From JARLGU01 sp036504535 (GTDB lineage Bacteria; Armatimonadota; Armatimonadia; Armatimonadales; Capsulimonadaceae), in contig DASXUY010000053.1 in NCBI GenBank assembly GCA_036504535.1, positions 32,828 through 96,827 on the forward strand: 64,000 bases of DNA, given 5' to 3'. A model generated the notes under the pieces. It saw nothing but the letters and a program-made list of their open reading frames with translations, was not told the DNA's origin and ran no database searches. Below are positions 25,656 to 35,080 of this stretch, piece by piece (the first letter of the stretch is position 1; the number at the start of each line of letters is the position of its first letter). The position numbers were made by a program, and so were the translations under genes.

Positions 25656-27869
25656 GTGACGCAATGGGGTCTGTCATCGCGCTGGCGTTTGCTGGCGTTG
25701 GTTCGGACCGCCGGGTTCATCCCGTTTGGGGGGACGATTTTGGTACCGTTCACGCACTTTTCCAGACGCCCTGGCGTTAGCGCCGCGACACTCGCGCTTT
25801 GCCTCGCTTTCGGCCTTCTTGGAGCTCCCGAGCATTGTCATGCCGACCAAGCCGCCGAAACGAGCGCATCGGCTATGTACGAGCAGGGCGACGCAGCGAT
25901 GAAGGTGGGCTCGTTCGACGACGCAATCACCCAGTTCAAGAGCATCCTCAAACGCTATCCCGACACCCAGACCCGCTATCGCGCCCAGTTTCGGCTTGCC
26001 GAAGCGCTCTCGGCGCAGCGCCGCGACAATGAGGCGCTGGCGCTTTTGCAGAGCGTCGTTAAGGAAGACAATGCTGTGTGGTCGCCCGAGGCGCTGGAGC
26101 GTATCGGTGATGTCTACGCGGCTCAGCTTAAGTACACCGAAGCGTTTCGAGCCTATCGGCAAGTGATTGCCGCGTACCCCGACAGCCCACAGGTCGACCA
26201 CGCATACTTTGCCATTGGCGCTACTCACTTCAAGCTTGGCCACTTCGCTATCGCGGCTGAACAGCTTGGAATGGTCGGAACAGCTTATGCGGCTCGTGAC
26301 CCACGCTTGCAGAAGGTGTCGCCGGGTGAACCGCTTACGATCAAGCTTGACGAGCCGAACACAGTGGCATCCAAGGGCCAAACCATTTCAGTTGTCGTTA
26401 CGAGCACAAGCGGTGATCGCGAAGCTGTGGTGCTCATACCCGAAATCGAAGGCGGTGAGCGGTTCACCGGCTCAATCGAAACCCGCATGGCTCTCGCGAA
26501 GCCTGGCGATGGCGTCATGGAGCTAAACGGTGGCGACAAGGTGACACTGACATACAACAGCCGCTATGTCGGGGCGGCGGCGGGCGCGGCGCAGATCAAA
26601 ACTGCCGAAATTGGCGTGGCATCGAACGCCCGACTAGCCGTGCGAGATGCGTCAGGGGCAGAGGTTGCTGGCGTTGTGGTGTCAGATACAGCTATCGTCG
26701 AAGTGAACGACCCTGACCGTGACAAGACTAGCGCGCCGGACACGGTTGTCGTTCAGCTTACGACGCGTCGCGGCGATAAAGAGCAGCTGACCCTCACCGA
26801 AACAGGGCCGCGCACTGGGGTGTTTCAAGCGCGTGTCGTCACAGCTAGTGGCGCACCAGTCGTCGGGAACGGGCGTATCGAGAGCGCAGTGGGCACACCG
26901 GGCGGACCGGAAGATGACATGCTCAATGTTTCGTACGTCGATGAATTCAATTTGGTTGGACAGGGTCAGCCGCGGACCATCAAGACGGCGATCGGAATTT
27001 ACCCTGCTGGAACCGCGACAGAAAGCGTCCCGAAGCACGATATCAACGACGCCAGTGTCGATATCAAAGCAATGCTGTTGCGCGGCCAGTCTCAGGGGCA
27101 GATCGCGCGCACGTATCGCGACCTCGGCGCGGATGCTAAGGCGGCGGCGAGCTTCCAGCAAGCGCAGGACCAGTTCCGCGACCTGATGCGCAAGTACCCG
27201 AACGCCCCCGAGGTTCAAGATGCGCTTTACGGCCTCTTCGACACCTATCTCGGGCAGGATCGCTACGATTCGGCAATCGGGGTTGTTGCCCAGATAACGA
27301 AGAAGTACCCGGAGAGCGCGCGAGCATCGGAAGCGCTCTTCAAGCTGGCCGATTTGCACATCAAGCACCAGGATTACGAGCAGGGGCTGGCGATCTACCA
27401 GAGCCTGATCCAACGTGCGCCGGGAACGCCTTTAGCGGAGAACGCGCAGTATGCGATCTGCACTACGTACCTCGACATGTATCGGCCAAAGGCAACATCG
27501 CTGACGAGACTTCCTATCACACGGCAGGATGTGATCAAGGCGCTGGATACATTCACCCGCGCCTATCCGACCAGTGAGCGCGCTCCTGATGCGGCGTATA
27601 ACCTCGTGAAGCTGCGCTACGACGGCGGCGACTATCTTGGCGCTATCGATGCCGCCAAGCGAGCCACTGCGCTTTTTCCCGACAACGTGGTCACAGGGCG
27701 CATCTTGATCATCGAAGCGCAGTCGCAGTATCGGACGAAGGATCTTGTTGGCGCAAAGGAAACGCTTGAGTTGATCATCGCGAACTACGGCTCTGAGGCC
27801 GATCAAGCGACGCGTCTCTTAGCCGACGTCAAAGCCGGACCAGATTCCTCGACGGGGGTAGTGAAATGA
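25656..27869 (+). CDS. Secreted TPR protein with Ig-like repeats
   Basis: Up to 737 aa. The N-terminus carries an export signal (AATLALCLAFGLLGAPEHCHA). TPR repeats lie at about 75-205 (AMYEQGDAAMKVGSFDDAI, SPEALERIGDVYAAQLKYTEA) and again at about 490-730 (ALYGLFDTYLGQDRYDSAI, EALFKLADLHIKHQDYEQGL). Between them are two beta-domains of a recurring type: DPDRDKTSAPDTVVVQL ... LTLTETGPRTGVFQA. The GTG at 25656 has no ribosome binding site; a TTG at 25740 preceded by GGGGGGA is an alternative that trims the protein to its signal peptide. It is coupled to the next gene by an ATGA overlap and shares its repeat type. Likely an envelope scaffold working with the TolQR/DUF4159 proteins downstream. 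Confidence 0.75.
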   Translation: MTQWGLSSRWRLLALVRTAGFIPFGGTILVPFTHFSRRPGVSAATLALCLAFGLLGAPEHCHADQAAETSASAMYEQGDAAMKVGSFDDAITQFKSILKRYPDTQTRYRAQFRLAEALSAQRRDNEALALLQSVVKEDNAVWSPEALERIGDVYAAQLKYTEAFRAYRQVIAAYPDSPQVDHAYFAIGATHFKLGHFAIAAEQLGMVGTAYAARDPRLQKVSPGEPLTIKLDEPNTVASKGQTISVVVTSTSGDREAVVLIPEIEGGERFTGSIETRMALAKPGDGVMELNGGDKVTLTYNSRYVGAAAGAAQIKTAEIGVASNARLAVRDASGAEVAGVVVSDTAIVEVNDPDRDKTSAPDTVVVQLTTRRGDKEQLTLTETGPRTGVFQARVVTASGAPVVGNGRIESAVGTPGGPEDDMLNVSYVDEFNLVGQGQPRTIKTAIGIYPAGTATESVPKHDINDASVDIKAMLLRGQSQGQIARTYRDLGADAKAAASFQQAQDQFRDLMRKYPNAPEVQDALYGLFDTYLGQDRYDSAIGVVAQITKKYPESARASEALFKLADLHIKHQDYEQGLAIYQSLIQRAPGTPLAENAQYAICTTYLDMYRPKATSLTRLPITRQDVIKALDTFTRAYPTSERAPDAAYNLVKLRYDGGDYLGAIDAAKRATALFPDNVVTGRILIIEAQSQYRTKDLVGAKETLELIIANYGSEADQATRLLADVKAGPDSSTGVVK

Positions 27870-30800
27870 GCATGAACAGACTAGAAAATGATGACCTCAC
27901 CTGGCCAGAAGACTGGCCCAAGCCCCTGCCCCCTCTCCTTGGACTTGTTGCAAGCAACTGTGAGGAGGGGAGTAAGAAAAGGAGAGGCTTGGGACACTTC
28001 TGGTTCCCCTCGCCTTTCCAAGGAGAGGGGTTAGGGGTGAGGTCATTCCTCCCTGCCCTCGCCATCATCCTCGCCGCAGCATCCGTGCATGCTGCCCCGG
28101 CTCCGACAGCGGCGAAGCCTGTTGCGCCAGCGAGCGTGACTGCGGCTAAGGCGGCGGCTGTGATGCTGGGTGGTGCCACGACTGTGGTAGATCGTCTACT
28201 ACCTGGGCCCGATGGTATCCGGACGACACCGTCATATCCCGCCGTGGGTGTGTGGGGCATCCTGCTGGGGCATCCTGAGCAGGGGATCGCTGGCGCGGGG
28301 CTTACCATCGACAAGACCGGACAGGCTGTCGTGTATCCGTGTTCTGATCTGCTTGGCAAAGACGCAGGCACAATTGAGTTCAACGTTACCGCAGGCGTTG
28401 TGGATGGCGCCGATCACGTGTTGCTGGATTCCTGGGGTGCTCAAGGCAACTCCCGTATTCGGCTCGTCTACCGCGCCGCTAAGTTGAGCCTTTCCGTGAT
28501 TAACGACGCAGGTGTGGAGACGCCTGTGTCTGGCGCATTTATGCTGGCGCAGGGATCATCGACGCGCGTCGCAGTTCTGTACGACGGCTCGGACATTACG
28601 CTTACTGTTAACGGCGCTCCTGTCGGAACCACTCCTTCGCCAAAACTGCCATCATCCGAGCCGCTTGCGCTGGTTATTGGGAATGATCGCGGACTAGCGC
28701 TGCCATCGAAGTTTGCGTTCAGCGGGCTTCGGCTGTCGACGGGCAAGAGCACTGCGGCCGGGTCACTTCCGGTACCTGCCGTGCGTACCGCTGACGAGCA
28801 GCAATTGGATGTGACGCTGGCGTACCAGCGGCGGCTGAACCCACTGATCGACAAGCTTCGCCCAACACTTCCAGGTGTCGCATCGTACGTGGCAGCATCG
28901 GCGGCGCTGGACGTGCAGGATTATCCGCGCGCGCTGGCTGCCATCGCACCGCTGACGGCGAATCCGGTAGACCCGTTGTACGCTGCTGCGATCATGCTGC
29001 AGGCGCAAGTGCTGCGCGGACAGAAGGATTACAGCGGCGCATTCGACAAACTCGAAATCCTCGCCAACTCGCGGGATACTAGCGTCAGTATCCGTGCTCA
29101 ACTGGCGCAGGCTTCGCTGCTGCATGAGCAGGGCGGCGTCGATGAGGCCAAGCGGATCATATCCGATCTCATTGCCCGCTATCACGATCAACCGGAGCTA
29201 GCCGAAGCTTATCTCATGATCGCCAACGACCTGGCGCTTAAGGGTGACTGGCAGGGCGTGCTAACGTCGACGCAACAGATCACCGGCGGCGGTAGTGAGA
29301 AGAATGTGCCGATAGGGCAGCCTATCGAGATTCGCATCGCCGATACCGACCTCGCGACGCGCCCAAGCGATACCGGACTGCCTGTTACCGTTACCGCCAG
29401 CAGCGGCGACAAGGAGCAAATCGTGCTCCGGCCCGCGTTCTCGAAGGGCGTCTACTTTGGGAGCATCCCAACTGAGCTTGGCGAACCAAAAGCGGGCGAC
29501 AGGAAGCTACAAGTCGTCGGCGGCGCTAAGGTGAAGATCGACTATATCGACCGGATATCGTCCGACGGCGCCAATGCCCCGCGAAGTATCACCATCGGCC
29601 TCGCCACCGAAGCAAAGGTGAGTGTCATGGCTCAGGCTGCCATGGCGGTGTACAAGGAAGTTGTGCTGTACCAAAAGCAGAACTTGCTCGACGATAACTG
29701 GACCGTTATCGGTGACCTCCCATCCACCGCGAGCGACTTTTTCAGGGATGCCGACGATGGTTCGCTACGCAAAAAGGGCAGCAGGTTCGATAAGTCGTTC
29801 CTGAGTACTATCCGCCCAGGACAGTCGGTCTACATCGAGCTCGATGAACCCGATCTCGACACAACCATCGCCGCCGACAAGGCAGTCGTGGATGTGCGGT
29901 CGGCGACGCGCAAAATGAGCGTGACGCTCACCGAAACCGGCCCGCACACCGGCATCTTCGGCGGCACGGTCAAGACAGCGCTCGCCGGTCAGCCTGCCGA
30001 TGGGATACTGACCGTTGCGATGAACGATGTCATCAGCGCGCAATATGTGAACCCCCGCGCGGGATTGGTTCGCCCATCGCGTCTCGCTCAGGCTGACAAC
30101 TCGGTGCGCGTCGCCACGACTGCTGGTACGCTTTCGGTGGGAACATTGCTGACCAGCGGCGACGGTGACAAGCAGTTCGTACGAGCGTGGCGCATCAGCC
30201 GTGACACTCCCGTGGTGGTCGAAGTAGACGACCGCGACCTCGACACCAGTGACGCCGCCGATACCGCGACCGTCCACCTGCAATCCTCCGGCGGCGGCTC
30301 GGCTGACCTCAAGCTCACCGAAACTGGCGGTCACACTGGGGTGTTCACCGGCTCGCTCCCGATCCTCGGAGTCGCTTCGGCAACCGCGAAGGTGGGCATC
30401 AAAGCCGCCCCGGGCGATATCATCGTGGCCACGTATCACGATGACGAGAACCCGAGCGGGAAGCCTGCCGACGTGACCGCGCAGTTCAAGGTGAATATCG
30501 CAGAGGATGCGACATTCTCGCTCGAGCGGCAGGTGGTGGATGCGTCGGCGTCCAAAGGCGCGCCAACACTTGCGCCGACGGTGACGACGACGTGGGTGGC
30601 CACGAAGACGCTCGTCCCCGGCTCTGTCTACCGCGCGACACTAAGCGATCCTGATGTGGTGCCGTCGACAACAGGCGACTTTAAGTCATATGTGCTGCTA
30701 AAGTCGACGTCTGGCGCGACTGTCGAGGTTCCGCTCGAATCGAAGCCTGACGAAGCCAATAGCCGGAACGTGTTTCAGGGCCAGTTTTTTGTACGGCTGG

Positions 30801-32263
30801 GCGATTCGACATCGGCGACGAAGGCTTACTTCAGCCAAACTGGCGCACCAGTGAAGATTAGCGAGGATACCGACCTCTACAAGCTGGCGTCAATGCCAGC
30901 GCTGAATGTCCTAGGGGACAGCAGCGTGAACGCAAGCTATACAGAACCGCTGACGGCCGACGCTCGCCGGAGCGTGGCTCGCGTCTGGCCGCTGCGCATC
31001 GGCTTCGATGCGACCGTCGCGGCGCTCAACGACCGCGAAATCCCTATCGACACCGTTAAGCCTGGCATGCCGTTTACGCTGCAGATCGAGGATGCCACCG
31101 CCGACCGAACAGCAAAGCGCGACACGATTCGAGCGACGATCACATCCAGCTCCGGGACGGTTCTGCTGGTGACGCTTTCGGAAACCGATACGCACAGCGG
31201 CCTGTTTGCCGTCGATGTCGCCACGAGCAGCACGGCTGTCGCCCCGGGGCCTGCGGTGCTTGGGCCGGTGAGCCTGTCGAAGCCGGTGGGGCCCGCTGTG
31301 GTACCGTTCGGCGGTAAGTTGACGGTGACGTACCAGAACGCGAGCACGGAGAGCGGTGCGCCAGCAGTTCGGCAGCTTGTGCTGCCCGCCAACCCGATCG
31401 CGGAAGCGTCGGCGATCATGCTGAGCAAGGTGTTCGATGATCCCAAATTTGAGGCGGAGGCTCTTGTAAGGCTGGGCGAAAGTCTCTATGCCGTCGGTGC
31501 CGCTAAGCTCGCGACAACGGAGACCACTTCGGGGACAGCCAGGACCAACGCGGAGTTGCAGCAGGCGGCCAAGCTGCTGGAAGACGTGGCGACGCGCTTC
31601 CGTGGCAGTGAGTACACCGTCGAAGCGTTGTACTTGACCGCGAAGATCAGGCGCGAAGAGCATCGGTATGAGGACGCGCAGAGACTGCTAGACCGAGTGG
31701 TGCAGGATTATCCGGACAGCGGTATTGTGGCGCAGGCACTCTACCAGCAGGTGCAGCTGCAATATGATCGCGGCGATATCGACCTTGCGACCGAAGCGGC
31801 GATGCATCTAGCGCACGCGTTCCCGACCGATCCGCTTGTCATGGATGCGTTTCTGAAGGTTGCCGAGTACTATTACACGAAGAAGCAGTTCGCAAAGGCT
31901 GCGTCCATCTACTATCGTGCCATCGACCGCTTCCCGGATAGCCCCAAGGTTCCCCTGGTGGCTTACCGCGCCGCGACAACTTTTTACAAGGCTGGAATCG
32001 CGGGCGACGAGACCATGTTCGCGAAGGCAGTTAAGGCCTACATCGATTTCGCGTCGCGCTATCGTGACAGCGAATATGCCGACGCGGCTATGTACTGGGC
32101 AGCTATCGCCAGCGAGAAGACCAAGGACGAGCGCAAAGCGTATACGATCCTGACCAAGCTGCTGATCATGTACCCCGGCAGCGACATGAAAGGCTACGCC
32201 GTCCGCGAACGCGACAAGCTGAAGGAGCTGTACCCAGACATTCGCGCTGATGACGAGTTGTGA
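27866..32263 (+). CDS. Large secreted LamG / Ig-repeat / TPR protein
   Basis: 1465 aa from the ATG overlapping the previous stop (ATGA). A signal peptide (SFLPALAIILAAASVHA) begins only at about residue 59, because 27891-28046 is a palindromic repeat inserted in frame. A GTG at 28037 with AGGAGAGGGG upstream would give a clean signal peptide, MRSFLPALAIIL..., of 1408 aa. Next come a LamG-like fold (about 165-300; GTIEFNVTAGVV, LTVNGAPVG), TPRs (about 320-460) and roughly five Ig-like repeats: DEPDLDTTIAADKAVVDVRS/TETGPHTGIF, DDRDLDTSDAADTATVHL/TETGGHTGVF, and others. C-terminal TPRs follow (about 1180-1460). First members of an operon with TolQ, TolR and DUF4159. Probably a periplasmic or surface scaffold. 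Confidence 0.78.
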   Translation: MSMNRLENDDLTWPEDWPKPLPPLLGLVASNCEEGSKKRRGLGHFWFPSPFQGEGLGVRSFLPALAIILAAASVHAAPAPTAAKPVAPASVTAAKAAAVMLGGATTVVDRLLPGPDGIRTTPSYPAVGVWGILLGHPEQGIAGAGLTIDKTGQAVVYPCSDLLGKDAGTIEFNVTAGVVDGADHVLLDSWGAQGNSRIRLVYRAAKLSLSVINDAGVETPVSGAFMLAQGSSTRVAVLYDGSDITLTVNGAPVGTTPSPKLPSSEPLALVIGNDRGLALPSKFAFSGLRLSTGKSTAAGSLPVPAVRTADEQQLDVTLAYQRRLNPLIDKLRPTLPGVASYVAASAALDVQDYPRALAAIAPLTANPVDPLYAAAIMLQAQVLRGQKDYSGAFDKLEILANSRDTSVSIRAQLAQASLLHEQGGVDEAKRIISDLIARYHDQPELAEAYLMIANDLALKGDWQGVLTSTQQITGGGSEKNVPIGQPIEIRIADTDLATRPSDTGLPVTVTASSGDKEQIVLRPAFSKGVYFGSIPTELGEPKAGDRKLQVVGGAKVKIDYIDRISSDGANAPRSITIGLATEAKVSVMAQAAMAVYKEVVLYQKQNLLDDNWTVIGDLPSTASDFFRDADDGSLRKKGSRFDKSFLSTIRPGQSVYIELDEPDLDTTIAADKAVVDVRSATRKMSVTLTETGPHTGIFGGTVKTALAGQPADGILTVAMNDVISAQYVNPRAGLVRPSRLAQADNSVRVATTAGTLSVGTLLTSGDGDKQFVRAWRISRDTPVVVEVDDRDLDTSDAADTATVHLQSSGGGSADLKLTETGGHTGVFTGSLPILGVASATAKVGIKAAPGDIIVATYHDDENPSGKPADVTAQFKVNIAEDATFSLERQVVDASASKGAPTLAPTVTTTWVATKTLVPGSVYRATLSDPDVVPSTTGDFKSYVLLKSTSGATVEVPLESKPDEANSRNVFQGQFFVRLGDSTSATKAYFSQTGAPVKISEDTDLYKLASMPALNVLGDSSVNASYTEPLTADARRSVARVWPLRIGFDATVAALNDREIPIDTVKPGMPFTLQIEDATADRTAKRDTIRATITSSSGTVLLVTLSETDTHSGLFAVDVATSSTAVAPGPAVLGPVSLSKPVGPAVVPFGGKLTVTYQNASTESGAPAVRQLVLPANPIAEASAIMLSKVFDDPKFEAEALVRLGESLYAVGAAKLATTETTSGTARTNAELQQAAKLLEDVATRFRGSEYTVEALYLTAKIRREEHRYEDAQRLLDRVVQDYPDSGIVAQALYQQVQLQYDRGDIDLATEAAMHLAHAFPTDPLVMDAFLKVAEYYYTKKQFAKAASIYYRAIDRFPDSPKVPLVAYRAATTFYKAGIAGDETMFAKAVKAYIDFASRYRDSEYADAAMYWAAIASEKTKDERKAYTILTKLLIMYPGSDMKGYAVRERDKLKELYPDIRADDEL
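27891..28046 (+). repeat. 156-bp palindromic element inside a coding sequence
   Basis: The ends ATGACCTCACC (27891-27901) and GGTGAGGTCAT (28036-28046) are perfect inverted repeats. Inside, CCCCTCTCCTTGGA (27930-27943) and TCCAAGGAGAGGGG (28017-28030) are another 14-bp perfect pair. The length, 156 bp, is exactly 52 codons, so the reading frame is kept. Related short palindromes occur at 1340-1360. It resembles MITE-like or RPE-type palindromes that tolerate insertion in genes. Confidence 0.8.
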
Positions 32264-32444
32264 TGGACAGAGGCTACCTGTGGGTACGCCGCCTAACTAT
32301 CCGTGCGGGATGGGTATATTAGAGCAATAATACTGGATTTTCACCTTGCGCGAAACAAAGTCTAGCGAGACGTTGTTATCGCGAATGATTGGTGACGCGA
32401 AATAGACGCGCCACGAGAGTGTTTCAGGAGCAACGATAACAATT

Positions 32445-33143
32445 ATGCCTGCCCAAGTAGCCGGTCGCGGCTTAGATATGATGTTGATAGTCGGACACGC
32501 CACCATTTTCGGAAAGCTGGTGTTTGCGATCCTGGTGTTCTGCTCTGTGCTTTCTATCGCCGTGATCATTGAGCGGTACATCGTTCTCAGGAATGCGCGT
32601 CGCGCGGTAGAGAGCGATCTGCAAAAGCTGGATTCGTTTTCGCAAGACAAGGACTATGCTGGCGCGAGGAAACTGATCGATGGAGTGAATCGCGAGATTC
32701 ATCCGCTGCTTTACGTGCTTGGCATGGGGCTTTCGCATTGGCGTGATCTAACGAATTCTGGAGAGCAGCGGCTCGACGTCAAAGAGAACATGGTGAACGC
32801 AGCGATTGTCCGCGAACTGAAGCTAATCCGTACCATGTTTCGACGGCGGATGCCAATTCTAGCGAATGTCGCGTCGGTTGCGCCATTCATTGGCCTTTTC
32901 GGCACCGTCACAGGCATTATCGCGACGTTCGACGCTATCTCGCGCAGCGGCAACATGGGCCAGGACCTTGTTGCGAGCGGTATCGCCGAAGCGCTGGTCG
33001 CCACCGCGCTGGGGCTGTTTGCGGCCATCCCCGCTGTGGTTGGATACAACGCTTTCGTCGACCAAGTGAACAACCTTATCCTCGGGATGGAGGAAGCCGC
33101 GTTGCAGCGGATCTACTTCCTTATCAAGCATGAGGAGGCATAG
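32445..33143 (+). CDS. TolQ/ExbB/MotA-family proton channel
   Basis: A 232-aa inner-membrane protein with three helices at about 24-46, 138-162 and 178-203. The conserved segments are VASVAPFIGLFGTVTGIIATF and EALVATALGLFAAIPAVVGYN. It forms a proton-driven motor with the TolR-like protein encoded 2 bp downstream. It is only distantly similar to the ExbB at 5335 and serves another operon: its neighbours are two secreted TPR proteins and a TonB-like DUF4159 protein, rather than a receptor. The start ATG follows CAGGAG at a rather long distance; nearby internal Met codons are alternatives. Confidence 0.9.
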   Translation: MPAQVAGRGLDMMLIVGHATIFGKLVFAILVFCSVLSIAVIIERYIVLRNARRAVESDLQKLDSFSQDKDYAGARKLIDGVNREIHPLLYVLGMGLSHWRDLTNSGEQRLDVKENMVNAAIVRELKLIRTMFRRRMPILANVASVAPFIGLFGTVTGIIATFDAISRSGNMGQDLVASGIAEALVATALGLFAAIPAVVGYNAFVDQVNNLILGMEEAALQRIYFLIKHEEA

Positions 33144-33145
33144 AA

Positions 33146-33574
33146 GTGAACGTTACTAGCGCCAGTGACGACGCCGAAGAACATATTGCCGCCATCAATA
33201 TCATCCCGCTGGTTGATGTTGTGCTCGTGCTGCTGATCATCTTTCTCGTGACCGCAGTGTTCACCAAAGAAACCGCCATGAAGGTCGACCTCCCGAAAGA
33301 GGCCTCGCAACATGCGGTCAGCACGCCTCTTGAAATCGTTGTGAATGTGGACAAGGATGCTCATATCACGGTCAACGGAAAGCCGACTGAAATCGCCGAC
33401 CTGCAGCGTACTATTCTGACCTACCACAGCGCCGATCCGTCGCGCAAGGACCTCGTGGTGCTTCGCGGAGACAAGGCGGCATCCTACGGCGCGATTGTGC
33501 CTATCCTCGATAACATCAGCCGCACTGGTATCCCGGTGACAATTGCCATGAAACCGCAAGGGGCGGACCACTAA
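33146..33574 (+). CDS. TolR/ExbD-family protein
   Basis: 142 aa, GTG start with GAGGAGG upstream. A single helix at about 18-40 contains NIIPLVDVVLVLLIIFLVTA with the channel Asp. The periplasmic domain has VVNVDKDAHITVNGKPTEI and LVVLRGDKAASYGAIVPIL. It pairs with the TolQ-like gene immediately upstream; the DUF4159 protein follows after 18 bp. Confidence 0.92.
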   Translation: MNVTSASDDAEEHIAAINIIPLVDVVLVLLIIFLVTAVFTKETAMKVDLPKEASQHAVSTPLEIVVNVDKDAHITVNGKPTEIADLQRTILTYHSADPSRKDLVVLRGDKAASYGAIVPILDNISRTGIPVTIAMKPQGADH

Positions 33575-33592
33575 GGCGAGCATGGGGACAGG

Positions 33593-34951
33593 ATGACCAC
33601 ACGCGAACACCCCCATTCCCTTGACGACGAGTCTTTGTCGCCTTCGGACACAGCGGAGTCCGCCCCGCCATCCCCGCCGCCAGCGCACCGTCGCGCCACG
33701 ATCACATTGCACGAAACCCGCAGCAACAGCCTCTTTCGCCGCATCCTGGCCATCGTATTCGTAGGCCATATCGCGGTGTTCGTTGCGCTGTACTATACCG
33801 GGAAGCTGGACTATCTTCGGCGCGAGGTGCGCGTGACTGTGGTGCCAATGCCGAATGCGCCGCCAGTGCAGGATAAGCCGCTCCCTGCGCCCCCGCTCGG
33901 CGAGGTGAAGCAGAGCCCGACAACTCCCGTTCGTCAACTGCCCCACCCCACTCCGCAGCCCCCGTCGCATACGCGCGCTGTGGCGACAATTGCCGCGCCT
34001 GGTGAGATCGGTGACATCGCACCGCAGGAGCCGACAGCGCCGGAGTTGTCGCCCAGCCCCGACGTGGACACTAAGGATGTGCGCGATATCGCAGGAAGCG
34101 TCGCCGCAGTTGGACCGGCCGCACCAGGAGCCGCGCCAGCGGGGTTTCCTAACGGTCGCATCGATGGGCGAATCTACTTCATCCGACTCAAGCACGACAT
34201 TGGCAACTGGTATGCGCACACGGAAGGTGTCAGCGCGCTCCTTGAGTTCATGAACCGCTACTTCCGTTGCGAAACTGAAAACCGGCCCATGACCGCAGCG
34301 GAGATACAGCAAAAGTATATCGCCAAGGGCGCTGTACCGTCGTTCATATACCTCTCGTGCGATGGCAACTTCTCGCTCACAACCGAGGAAGCGTCAATTC
34401 TGCGCGGCTATATCGACAGCGGTGGTTTTTTGTTTCTGGACAGCGCGCCCGACGAGATCACGCGTGGTGTTGTCGCGGCTCAACTCGGCAAAGTGGTCCC
34501 GGGAGCACGTCTCGCACCGATTTCGCCGTCGCACCCGATTAACCGCTTCCTGTTCCGGCTCGCTCAGCCCGGCATCGGAGAGAACTGGAGCGATGCGCGC
34601 AACTACGGGATAACTCGCGGCGACAGGCTGGTTGTGTTCTACTCGCCGGGCAATCTCGCGCACTACTACGAACTCGCTCAAGGCAAAAGCGATGACTACT
34701 CAACTGCGCAATTCCAGATGGGCGCGAATGTGGTCGCCTACGCCATCAACAAGGGAGTCCAGAGCGCCGTCCAGCAGCGCCCCGGAGCACGCGGGGCCAT
34801 CACACGTTCCACGCTCCAAGGCCTCGGCTTTCTTGACCGCTCATCGTCACCGTCGCCGTCCGCCGGTAAGTCGCCTCTCAAGCCCCGCAAGATCGTCCCC
34901 GGCAAGACGCCCGCGCAGGACGAACCCGCCGACGTCAAGTTGGTGGAGTAG
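33593..34951 (+). CDS. TonB-like membrane-anchored DUF4159 protein
   Basis: 452 aa. It is built like TonB at the front: a cytoplasmic tail, one helix at about 51-70 (ILAIVFVGHIAVFVALYYTG) and a Pro-rich periplasmic linker (about 85-180). Instead of a TonB C-terminal domain it has a DUF4159 domain at about 190-385: IYFIRLKHDIGNWY, FIYLSCDGNFSLTTEEASIL, RGYIDSGGFLFLDSAP, RGDRLVVFYSPGNLAHYYE. DUF4159 resembles class-I glutamine-amidotransferase-like folds and its activity is unknown. The TolQ and TolR genes directly upstream suggest it is mechanically driven by the proton motive force. I infer a transenvelope role; the architecture itself is visible. Confidence 0.85.
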   Translation: MTTREHPHSLDDESLSPSDTAESAPPSPPPAHRRATITLHETRSNSLFRRILAIVFVGHIAVFVALYYTGKLDYLRREVRVTVVPMPNAPPVQDKPLPAPPLGEVKQSPTTPVRQLPHPTPQPPSHTRAVATIAAPGEIGDIAPQEPTAPELSPSPDVDTKDVRDIAGSVAAVGPAAPGAAPAGFPNGRIDGRIYFIRLKHDIGNWYAHTEGVSALLEFMNRYFRCETENRPMTAAEIQQKYIAKGAVPSFIYLSCDGNFSLTTEEASILRGYIDSGGFLFLDSAPDEITRGVVAAQLGKVVPGARLAPISPSHPINRFLFRLAQPGIGENWSDARNYGITRGDRLVVFYSPGNLAHYYELAQGKSDDYSTAQFQMGANVVAYAINKGVQSAVQQRPGARGAITRSTLQGLGFLDRSSSPSPSAGKSPLKPRKIVPGKTPAQDEPADVKLVE

Positions 34952-35080
34952 GCGCGGCGCAACTGCTTTGCTGGCCTGCGGTAGCAGACCATTGAGCTAG
35001 ATTTGAGTGCTCATAAACGAAATCGTTCCATATCGAACTATTCACCGCCCTGACTTCATCTATTCATTGAGGCCTCTCCC

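Noticed and set aside
33113..34312. 399-codon minus-strand frame over TolR and the DUF4159 gene
   Set aside because: Antisense to two clearly coding genes; composition is that of a shadow frame.
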